A stretch of DNA of 5,160 nt from Hungateiclostridiaceae bacterium UBA1305 (GTDB taxonomy: Bacteria; Bacillota; Clostridia; Acetivibrionales; DTU013). The stretch spans positions 1 through 5,160 of the forward strand of contig DBTX01000026.1 in NCBI GenBank assembly GCA_002307275.1, read 5' to 3'. How positions within the stretch are numbered: the stretch's first letter is position 1; the number at the start of each line of letters is the position of its first letter. Shown piece after piece: positions 1-5,037 of the stretch. The position numbers were made by a program, and so were the translations under genes. The notes beneath the pieces are model-generated. The model was not told the origin of the DNA and searched no databases. It worked only from the letters and a program-made list of their open reading frames with translations.

Positions 1-40
1 GTGCACGATTATTTTATGCACCCTAATTATGAACGCTGTA

Positions 41-69
41 TTGACAGCTGGAACCGGATGTAATATACT
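41..69 (+). promoter_or_regulatory. Sigma-A type promoter of the T-box/proS transcript
   Basis: A perfect -35 hexamer TTGACA (41-46) is followed after exactly 17 bp by TATACT (64-69), one mismatch from the -10 consensus. This predicts a transcript start near 76-78, just before the first T-box helix. The promoter is strong on paper, as expected for a transcript whose output is set later by attenuation. No operator-like repeat overlaps it. The start site is inferred from spacing only. Confidence 0.85.
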
Positions 70-76
70 GTTTTCT

Positions 77-256
77 AATATGAATGAGAGTTGATGACGG
101 GACTACGAAAGGATGAAACCTTTCTTCCCACCCCCGAGATGCAGCCGACGAGGTTGCCGCAGAAGCAGCGATAAAGGCTTGTCAAGTTGGGTATCCAAAT
201 TGGGTGGTACCGCGGAGTTAATCCGTCCCTTTATAGTAATTTAGGGGCGGTTTTTT
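77..256 (+). ncRNA. T-box leader (tRNA-Pro-sensing riboswitch) of proS
   Basis: The leader senses uncharged tRNA-Pro and allows proS transcription when charging falls. The T-box core is at 201-215, with UGGUACC as the tRNA-acceptor bulge (205-211). Its variable base U208 would pair with the discriminator A usual for bacterial tRNA-Pro. The antiterminator forms from GGG 202-204 with CCC 227-229 and GCGG 212-215 with CCGT 223-226. Stem III is TTGG 187-190 with CCAA 195-198. A middle hairpin pairs AGCC with GGCT around GTTGC/GCAGC (about 143-178). Stem I can be drawn from 90 to 145: GTTG with CAGC, GGGA 99-102 with TCCC 126-129, GAAAGG 107-112 with CCTTTC 119-124. A C-run at 131-135 followed by G offers a proline codon (CCC or CCG) as specifier on its 3' side, but the exact triplet is inferred. 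Stem I looks much shorter than the usual roughly 100 nt. Confidence 0.93.
223..256 (+). terminator. T-box attenuator terminator
   Basis: CCGTCCCT (223-230) pairs with AGGGGCGG (243-250), seven Watson-Crick pairs and one G-T pair, around a 12-nt AT-rich loop. Six T residues follow (251-256). The left arm is shared with the antiterminator, so the two structures exclude each other. This is the expected OFF state when tRNA-Pro is charged. Confidence 0.92.
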
Positions 257-313
257 ATTTGCAGACAATATATTTCTGGAAATTGGCATATTAAATATCA
301 GAGGAGTGGTTTT

Positions 314-1750
314 ATGGCACAGGACAAGAAGTTTGTAGAAGAGATTACATCAATGAATCAGGACTTTACACAATGGTATACCGATGTCATCAAAAAGGCG
401 GATCTTGTGGACTATGCAAGCGTCAGGGGCTGTATGATCATCAGGCCATACGGGTATGCAATCTGGGAAAACATCCAGAAAGGGCTTGACAGCAGGTTCA
501 AACAGACAGGACATGAAAATGTATATATGCCGATGTTTATCCCGGAGAGTCTGCTGCAAAAGGAAAAGGATCATGTGGAAGGCTTTGCGCCGGAAGTTGC
601 CTGGGTAACACATGGCGGGAATGAACTGCTGACTGAAAGACTCTGTGTCAGACCGACTTCAGAGACTTTGTTTTGTGATCACTACGCCAATATTATTCAT
701 TCCTACAGGGATCTGCCGAAGCTTTACAATCAATGGTGCTCCGTCGTCAGATGGGAGAAGACTACCCGTCCTTTCCTGAGAACGCTGGAATTCCTGTGGC
801 AGGAAGGCCATACTGCGCATGCAACTGCGGAAGAATCGCAGGAGGAGACGATCAGGATGCTCAATGTGTATGCGGAGTTCTGTGAAAATGTTCTTGCAAT
901 CCCGGTTGTAAAGGGGCAGAAAACCGAAAAGGAAAAATTCGCGGGAGCCAGAGCTACTTATACAATCGAAAGCCTTATGCACAACGGCCTGGCATTGCAG
1001 TCCGGCACCTCGCACAACTTTGGCGATGGGTTCGCGAAAGCGTTCGACATTCAATATACCGATCGTTCAAATCAACTGCAGTATGTACATCAGACCTCAT
1101 GGGGCATGTCAACCCGAATCATCGGTGGAATCATCATGGTCCACGGCGATGACAGCGGACTTGTTCTGCCTCCGAGGGTTGCTCCGGTCCAGGTAGTGGT
1201 AATACCGGTATCCCAGCATAAGGAAGGGGTTCTTGAAAAGGCTTCGGAGCTTGTTTCCAGATTGTCTAAAACAGTCAGGGTCAAGATGGATGACAGTGAT
1301 AAATCACCGGGTTGGAAATTCAGCGAATATGAAATGAAGGGTGTTCCGATCCGGCTTGAAATAGGTCCCAAGGACATTGAAAAAGGGCAGGTTGTCCTGG
1401 TCAGAAGGGATACGCGTGAAAAACTGTTCGTCCAGATGGATGAACTGGAAAGCAAAGTCGCAGAGCTTCTGGATATGATACATGATGATCTTCTTGGCAA
1501 GGCAAAAGCATTAAGAGAGGAAAAGACCTATACAGCCGTTGAAATGCAGGAATTCGAACGGATCATCAATCAGACCCCGGGCTTTATTAGAGCCATGTGG
1601 TGCGGTGACAGAGCATGCGAGGATGCCATAAAGGAAAAAACAGGTGCAACCTCCCGCTGCATGCCATTTAATGAAGCTCCGGTTTCCGACAAGTGCATCT
1701 GCTGCGGGAAAGAAGCCGAAAAACTTGTTTACTGGGGAAAGGCATACTGA
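314..1750 (+). CDS. proS: Prolyl-tRNA synthetase, class II, short archaeal/eukaryote-like type
   Basis: Charges tRNA-Pro with proline in the cytoplasm using ATP. The 478-aa length fits the ProRS type that lacks the large editing insertion of the E. coli-type enzyme and carries a C-terminal zinc-binding extension. Class II features in order: motif 1 region around residues 39-77 with the conserved proline at P77; RPTSET at 113-118, the proline-site loop; motif 2 from R146 to about H169, including RWEKTTRP and FLWQEGHTAH; GTSHNFGDGFAK at 231-242; motif 3 at 264-291 with GMSTR and R268. An anticodon-binding domain spans about 290-400. Cysteines C430, C435, C461 and C464 have the spacing of the known zinc site, and the protein ends in the family-typical aromatic-rich GKAY tail. 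ATG at 314 is preceded by GAGGAG (301-306) at normal distance. Control is by the T-box leader upstream, and a small membrane gene follows after 3 nt. No odd residues seen. Family assignment is very secure. Confidence 0.97.
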   Translation: MAQDKKFVEEITSMNQDFTQWYTDVIKKADLVDYASVRGCMIIRPYGYAIWENIQKGLDSRFKQTGHENVYMPMFIPESLLQKEKDHVEGFAPEVAWVTHGGNELLTERLCVRPTSETLFCDHYANIIHSYRDLPKLYNQWCSVVRWEKTTRPFLRTLEFLWQEGHTAHATAEESQEETIRMLNVYAEFCENVLAIPVVKGQKTEKEKFAGARATYTIESLMHNGLALQSGTSHNFGDGFAKAFDIQYTDRSNQLQYVHQTSWGMSTRIIGGIIMVHGDDSGLVLPPRVAPVQVVVIPVSQHKEGVLEKASELVSRLSKTVRVKMDDSDKSPGWKFSEYEMKGVPIRLEIGPKDIEKGQVVLVRRDTREKLFVQMDELESKVAELLDMIHDDLLGKAKALREEKTYTAVEMQEFERIINQTPGFIRAMWCGDRACEDAIKEKTGATSRCMPFNEAPVSDKCICCGKEAEKLVYWGKAY

Positions 1751-1753
1751 TCC

Positions 1754-2020
1754 ATGAGCATATTTGAAATCATCATGTTGATCTGTTTTGGACTGGCATG
1801 GCCCTTTTCCATTTACAGATCCTATAAGTCGCGGGATACGAAAGGCAAAAGCGTCGCATTCCTGTACATTGTAGTGGTTGGATACATCGCCGGTATTATC
1901 CACAAGCTGCTGTACAGCCGTGACGGAGTTGTGTTCCTGTACCTTCTGAACGCGATTATGGTTTTTGCGGATATTGTCCTTTATTATAGGAACAAGAGGT
2001 TGCAGGCATTAAAACTATAG
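1754..2020 (+). CDS. Small 3-TM PQ-loop / SemiSWEET-like membrane protein
   Basis: An 88-aa integral membrane protein with three hydrophobic segments at about residues 2-20, 34-54 and 59-78, the 3-TM layout of bacterial SemiSWEETs (half-transporters that dimerise to move sugars). After TM1 comes WPFSIYRSYKSRDTKGKS (16-33), which matches the PQ-loop pattern of a helix-breaking proline followed by a basic loop with a (S/D)TKG(I/K)S turn. The usual PQ is PF here (P17-F18). TM3 carries an asparagine (N67) where SemiSWEETs often have the substrate-contacting Asn. GGGGAAAGG (1734-1742), inside the end of proS, serves as ribosome binding site. The ATG lies 3 nt after the proS stop, so the genes are probably cotranscribed and translationally coupled, placing this gene under T-box control. 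The substrate cannot be read from the sequence; a role linked to proline is only suggested by position. Fold assignment is fairly good, function unknown. Confidence 0.8.
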   Translation: MSIFEIIMLICFGLAWPFSIYRSYKSRDTKGKSVAFLYIVVVGYIAGIIHKLLYSRDGVVFLYLLNAIMVFADIVLYYRNKRLQALKL

Positions 2021-2057
2021 TATACGGTCAGAATATGTTTTTGAGTTGACTGTATAC
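2020..2057 (+). repeat. Imperfect inverted repeat after the PQ-loop gene
   Basis: GTATACGGTCA (2020-2030) pairs with TGACTGTATAC (2047-2057) over 11 bp with one G-T pair and a 16-nt loop; its first base is the last base of the stop codon. No T-run follows (CGAATGAATGG), so it is not a standard intrinsic terminator. It may stabilise the 3' end of the proS transcript, act as a weak terminator, or be a protein site in front of the next gene. No good promoter pair is evident in the rest of the AT-rich gap up to 2186. Confidence 0.45.
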
Positions 2058-2198
2058 CGAATGAATGGCACTGCAATTATGGTGCAAAAAAATTATTACC
2101 AACATGTTATATTAATGCAAATAATTCAAATTTTTTTGTTAATACTATTATCAGTAAACCAAATCATTTTGCATAATTAGACAGTTGGAGGTATTTGT

Positions 2199-3077
2199 AT
2201 GAAAAGAAAGATTGTCATTTTGGCAGCGCTGGCTGTTTTCCTTGTTTCATCAACATGTTATGCAGCCACTGCAGACAGCGGTATCAAGACCGAACTCGTA
2301 CTTGAAAAGATGGATTATTCAGCTGCGACAGTTACTGTCAGCAGGCTGAATGTCAGGGAGGGCCCGTCGACAAGCTTCCCGTCCATCTGCAAGCTGGAAA
2401 AAGGACAGGCGGTTACTGTCATAGGAAAACTGGGGGACTGGTATGCTGTTTACACTGCCAGCGATGGTATTGTTGGAGCCGTTGACGGAAGATATATTTT
2501 ACTGAGTGAAGCCGACCCAGCCACAGTAACTGTTTCGAATCCGGACGAAGTGACAGTGGAAGCAAGTAAAAACAAGACAGATGGTAAAACGAACGAAAAA
2601 ACGATTGATAAATCAAAGGAGAAGGCTGTTCCAAATACTACACCAAAGACCACTCCCGCAAAAGGCGCCACTCCTGCGGCCATAAACGCGGATTTGTCGC
2701 AGGATGAGCAAAAGCTGCTCGAACTGGTAAATAAAGCCCGTGCTGCTGAAGGCCTGGAGCAGCTGACCATTGATGAAAACCTGATGAAGGTGGCAAGGGA
2801 GAAAGCGAAGGATATGACGGTCAACAGCTATTTTTCGCATCAGTCTCCTACTTACGGGTCGCCTTTCGATATGATGAGACAGTTTGACAATGTGTTTAAA
2901 TCGGCCGGTGAAAACATTGCAGGGAATAAAACCGTTGAAGGTGCATTTAAAGCCTGGATGGCATCAGACAGCCACAAGAAGAACATCCTCAATTCAGGTT
3001 TCAAGGTGACCGGTATCGGGATCGAAAGCAGTGACACATACGGCAAGGTTTTTGTACAGCAGTTTATAGGACGTTAA
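2199..3077 (+). CDS. Secreted SH3b-CAP (YkwD-like SCP) domain protein
   Basis: A 292-aa exported protein of the cell surface. Residues 1-22 form a Sec signal peptide (MKRK, hydrophobic core, cleavage probably after C-Y-A at 22 or nearby); there is no lipobox. A bacterial SH3 domain spans about 43-103, with the typical RLNVREGPSTSF opening and a GDWYAV strand, and is expected to bind peptidoglycan. A Lys/Thr/Pro-rich linker (about 104-164) looks like a wall-spanning spacer. The C-terminal CAP domain (about 166-292) starts at LSQDEQKLLELVNKAR, like YkwD of Bacillus. It keeps the CAP cavity residues H214 (YFSHQSP), E238 (GENIA) and H259 (SDSHKKNIL). The biochemical role of bacterial CAP domains is poorly defined. 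GGAGG (2187-2191), 7 nt upstream, decides the ATG. The gene appears monocistronic, ended by the hairpin at 3118-3153. Confidence 0.93.
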   Translation: MKRKIVILAALAVFLVSSTCYAATADSGIKTELVLEKMDYSAATVTVSRLNVREGPSTSFPSICKLEKGQAVTVIGKLGDWYAVYTASDGIVGAVDGRYILLSEADPATVTVSNPDEVTVEASKNKTDGKTNEKTIDKSKEKAVPNTTPKTTPAKGATPAAINADLSQDEQKLLELVNKARAAEGLEQLTIDENLMKVAREKAKDMTVNSYFSHQSPTYGSPFDMMRQFDNVFKSAGENIAGNKTVEGAFKAWMASDSHKKNILNSGFKVTGIGIESSDTYGKVFVQQFIGR

Positions 3078-3117
3078 TCAGTATAACGCTATTTGCATAA
3101 TAAATAGTACCTGAATT

Positions 3118-3160
3118 AGAATGCGGCCTGCTTATTTCAAACGGCCGCATTCTTGATTTA
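3118..3160. terminator. Hairpin terminator between convergent genes
   Basis: AGAATGCGGCC (3118-3128) pairs perfectly with GGCCGCATTCT (3143-3153), an 11-bp GC-rich stem with a 14-nt loop, 40 nt after the CAP gene stop and 9 nt after the stop of the minus-strand synthase. The T-tracts are weak on both sides (TTGATTT on the plus strand), but position and stability fit a shared bidirectional terminator. Confidence 0.75.
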
Positions 3161-3162
3161 CA

Positions 3163-4089
3163 TTAAAACTCCGGTTCGACCTTGATTTCTTTTCCGTTTA
3201 AATAATCAAGCGGGCTTTTTTCCGAGAATACAAATTTTATCCTGTAAGCCCAGAGTGCCTGCTGCTTTATGCCGTAATAACGGTTAATCGTATTTGTCCC
3301 GTATTTCCCGTCACCGATCACGGGATGACCTGTAAATGCCAGATGGGCTCTGATCTGGTGGGTGCGGCCGGTGATCAATTCGACCTCAAGACGGCTGATG
3401 TCCGTTGAAGGATCATATCTTATTTCCCTATAACCTGTAACGATCTCCAGAGAACCGGCAGTTCTTCGCTCACTCACAAAAACGCGGCTTTTATCCGCAT
3501 CTTTCCAGAGATATGCTTTGAGTGTTGCTTCCTGCCTTTCCATCCGTCCTTTAACGAGGCATTGGTAGTATTTCTTTATTTCCCTGGATTCCAGCTTTTG
3601 AAGCATAATTGCATGACTTGCTGGATTTTTCGCAATGATGACGAGTCCGCCTGTATTACGGTCCAGCCTGTGGCATAATGCCGGCTGGAAGTTTGCACTG
3701 CTTGAAGGAGTCCCGCCCTTTTGCATTAAATATTCTCTGACTGAATCAATCAGAGTCCCGTGGGTCTGCTCTTTATCAGGATGAACCGGAACACCCTGTG
3801 CTTTATTGACGATCAGGATATTTTCATCCTCATATACGACTGAAAAGCCTGGTGCCATTTTTGCACCTTTGACATCAGGCCCCGACAGCAGATCATCGAC
3901 GATATAGATCTCCAGCTTGTCCCCGGGCATAACAGTATAATCCCTGCCGACTCTCGTACCGTTAACCTTTATGTCCCTCCTGCGGAATGCCTTTTGAAGT
4001 ATGCTGTAGGAAAGGCGGGGATATAATATCTGAATATATTTCTCTATTTTTATGTTTGCATTCTTTCCATCAACATCGACCGACTGCAT
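3163..4089 (-). CDS. RluA-family 23S rRNA/tRNA pseudouridine synthase with S4 domain
   Basis: Isomerises uridine to pseudouridine in structured RNA; large-subunit rRNA is the usual target of S4-bearing RluC/RluD-type members, but the site cannot be read here. Using the ATG at 4089 the product is 308 aa, normal for the family. Residues about 12-70 form an S4 RNA-binding domain (RLSYSILQKAFRRRDIKVNG). The catalytic domain follows, with the VYEDENILIVNK strand and the signature HRLDRNTGG, whose Asp (D143) is the catalytic residue. The second conserved motif RTHQIRAHL is at 242-250, followed by HPVIGDGKYG. The frame stays open to a GTG at 4152 (329 aa), but that start has only a distant purine-rich stretch, whereas the ATG at 4089 has ACAGGAG six bases or so upstream; the extra 21 residues look unlike the family. 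The 133-aa gene lies 108 nt upstream on the same strand, possibly in one transcript. Confidence 0.93.
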   Translation of the reverse strand: MQSVDVDGKNANIKIEKYIQILYPRLSYSILQKAFRRRDIKVNGTRVGRDYTVMPGDKLEIYIVDDLLSGPDVKGAKMAPGFSVVYEDENILIVNKAQGVPVHPDKEQTHGTLIDSVREYLMQKGGTPSSSANFQPALCHRLDRNTGGLVIIAKNPASHAIMLQKLESREIKKYYQCLVKGRMERQEATLKAYLWKDADKSRVFVSERRTAGSLEIVTGYREIRYDPSTDISRLEVELITGRTHQIRAHLAFTGHPVIGDGKYGTNTINRYYGIKQQALWAYRIKFVFSEKSPLDYLNGKEIKVEPEF

Positions 4090-4167
4090 GGCTTCTCCTG
4101 TTGAGCGACAGTCTTCAATAGCCTTATCGCCGAAATCGGGCATCTCCTGCACTTACCGGACCCGGGC

Positions 4168-4190
4168 CCTCCTCCTTGTGAGGAAGTTTT
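4168..4190. repeat. Hairpin in the spacer before the pseudouridine synthase
   Basis: CCTCCTC (4168-4174) and GAGGAAG (4180-4186) pair over 7 bp with one wobble and a 5-nt loop. Read on the plus strand it is followed by TTTTATTT, resembling an intrinsic terminator facing against the genes. Read on the minus strand it lies in the spacer after the 133-aa gene and holds the purine-rich AAGGAGGAGG in its 3' side. It has no U-run in the gene direction, so it is unlikely to stop the minus-strand transcript. Confidence 0.4.
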
Positions 4191-4197
4191 ATTTACA

Positions 4198-4599
4198 TTA
4201 TACCATAGCGGACGGGAAAATCCTTCCTCCATTTTCACTGATGATACCGAAAGCTTTTTCAGCTGCTTCATCAGGCACTTTCAATACGAGTCTGGTGCTG
4301 ATTTTCAATTCACCTTCCTCGCAGTCTTCCTGCCCAGGTGCAGCAATTCCCTTGGCCGACGCAAGCGATTGTTTGTCATTGAGACCTCTTGCCCACAGGC
4401 CCAGCATCAGGGCAGAAAAATGATCATTTCCTTCCTCAGCCGGACTGTATTTTTCAATATTGCTGATTTCCTGGGAATATTCATAATCCAGTGCACCGGC
4501 GAGATCCAGGTGGGCCTTGCCACAGCCTGCTTCGGATAATGCAGAAGCTGCCGTTTGTGCTTCGCACATGCTTTCAAAATATGCCTGCAGTTTTCTCAT
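4198..4599 (-). CDS. Hypothetical 133-aa protein, two beta-alpha-beta halves
   Basis: I do not recognise this protein. It is soluble, with no signal peptide or membrane segment. The N-terminal part reads as strand (KLQAYFES, 3-10), helix (about 11-25, EAQTAASALSEAG) and strand (AHLDLAG, 29-35). The C-terminal part repeats the pattern: strand (LKISTRLVLKV, 98-108), helix (PDEAAEKAFGIISENG, 109-124) and strand (GRIFPS, 125-130). Together they suggest a ferredoxin-like fold split by an acidic, probably flexible middle (about 40-95). The opening resembles small Firmicutes proteins of the YflT-like kind (strand, then a helix covering 'EAQ..ASAL..AG'), but this is pattern resemblance only. The ATG at 4599 has AAAGGAG 8 nt upstream and is preferred over an in-frame ATG at 4644 that lies inside a leader hairpin. 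The stop is 108 nt before the pseudouridine synthase start. Confidence 0.75.
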   Translation of the reverse strand: MRKLQAYFESMCEAQTAASALSEAGCGKAHLDLAGALDYEYSQEISNIEKYSPAEEGNDHFSALMLGLWARGLNDKQSLASAKGIAAPGQEDCEEGELKISTRLVLKVPDEAAEKAFGIISENGGRIFPSAMV

Positions 4600-4626
4600 G
4601 GCGCAAACTCCTTTCAGTTGTGTTTC

Positions 4627-4657
4627 AACGAGGTAGGGGGACATCTTTCGCCTCGTT
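4627..4657. repeat. Leader hairpin of the 133-aa gene
   Basis: AACGAGG (4627-4633) and CCTCGTT (4651-4657) are perfect 7-bp arms around a 17-nt loop, ending about 20 nt before the Shine-Dalgarno of the minus-strand gene. On the minus strand the loop contains a C-run (GUCCCCC) that could contact G-rich sequence such as the ribosome binding site. On the plus strand a T-run (4662-4667) follows, so a terminator against antisense transcription is also possible. It matches no riboswitch class I know. Confidence 0.45.
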
Positions 4658-4760
4658 ATAGTTTTTTATTTGTGAGTAGTATTATTCATCAGCGGGAAAT
4701 TCTTAATCCAAATTATTTTCATTGTGTATACATAAGTTTTTTTTAAAACCATAAATTTTG

Positions 4761-4780
4761 TATTTCATATTTGTGAAATA
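4761..4780. promoter_or_regulatory. Possible operator: 7-6-7 palindrome
   Basis: TATTTCA (4761-4767) and TGAAATA (4774-4780) are perfect inverted arms spaced by 6 bp, directly upstream of the best -10 candidate (TACAAT, 4786-4791) of the riboswitch transcript. The 20-bp symmetric size is typical of a dimeric repressor site, and it would overlap the -35 region. The regulator is unknown, and AT-rich sequence yields such repeats by chance fairly often. Confidence 0.35.
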
Positions 4781-4819
4781 TTTGTTACAATTGTATTGCA
4801 GTATTAGGACGAGCCTTTG

Positions 4820-4855
4820 ATTTCCATTCGATCTCAGACGGATCAAGTAGGAAAT
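4820..4855 (+). repeat. Stem-loop upstream of the c-di-AMP aptamer
   Basis: ATTTCC (4820-4825) pairs with GGAAAT (4850-4855), and GATC 4830-4833 can pair with GATC 4841-4844 inside it. This lies in the predicted leader ahead of the conserved riboswitch core and is not needed for it. Whether it takes part in switching is unknown. Confidence 0.35.
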
Positions 4856-4870
4856 AGTCGGCCTGCTGTG

Positions 4871-5018
4871 CACTGAATCTCTTACAAACCTAAGTAAGGG
4901 AGCGGGGGATTTACATTTGGGGTGAATTTATGGATGATGCGGCAGGTGATGATCATTGCCTGTACATTTCATAAAAGGGAGTCTCTTCTACCTAACCCGT
5001 CAACTAACCTCGCAAGTG
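4871..5018 (+). ncRNA. Cyclic di-AMP riboswitch (ydaO/yuaA type)
   Basis: Binds the second messenger c-di-AMP; members of this class usually lower expression of wall hydrolases and potassium/osmolyte transport genes when c-di-AMP is high. The conserved blocks are present in order: CTGAATCT (4873-4880), a small hairpin around TTACAAACCTAAGTAA, GAGCGGGGGA (4900-4909), GGGGTGAAT (4919-4927), a variable stem made by CAGGTGAT/ATTGCCTG (4943-4962), and the 3' block AACCCGT, CAACTAACCTCGCAAG (4994-5016). P1 closes with CACT (4871-4874) and AGTG (5015-5018). No T-run terminator lies between the aptamer and the gene; the ribosome binding site starts only 4 nt later. Control of translation is therefore plausible. 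Confidence 0.93.
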
Positions 5019-5037
5019 AAATGGAGAGGAGTTATTC

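Larger units (their letters stand above)
4600..4797. other. AT-rich divergent intergenic region
   Basis: No gene is supported here. It separates the minus-strand 133-aa gene from the plus-strand riboswitch transcript and must hold promoters for both. On the minus strand a weak pair TTAAGA / TAATAC with a 16-bp spacer is visible between about 4677 and 4706. On the plus strand TACAAT (4786-4791) is the best -10, without a convincing -35. The region also holds the hairpin at 4627-4657 and the palindrome at 4761-4780, listed separately. Confidence 0.5.

Noticed and set aside
1..21. GTGCA...TGCAC inverted repeat at the left edge, possible terminator of an upstream gene.
   Set aside because: Only 5 bp, no T-run, and the context is cut off by the window edge.
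2450..2824. Minus-strand open frames opposite the CAP gene.
   Set aside because: Ser/Phe/Val-rich composition typical of antisense to a Lys/Thr/Ala-rich linker, with no start signal.
2165..3105. Shared TTTGCATAAT near 2168-2177 and 3092-3101, flanking the CAP gene as a possible direct repeat.
   Set aside because: Only about 10 AT-rich bases are shared and the flanks differ; chance is likely and nothing suggests insertion of the gene.
3089..3107. CTATTT/AAATAG hairpin after the CAP gene.
   Set aside because: Six weak AT-rich pairs and no T-run; the GC-rich hairpin at 3118-3153 is the better terminator.
4052..4423. Plus-strand open frame of 123 codons overlapping the two minus-strand genes.
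   Set aside because: It is antisense to two supported genes, has no ribosome binding site, and its composition looks like a shadow frame.
4930..4974. A 14-codon ORF (ATG at 4930, TAA at 4972) preceded by GGGGTG, possible leader peptide.
   Set aside because: The GGGGTGAAT before it is a conserved aptamer block, and the ORF spans the variable stem of the riboswitch; both are explained by RNA structure.
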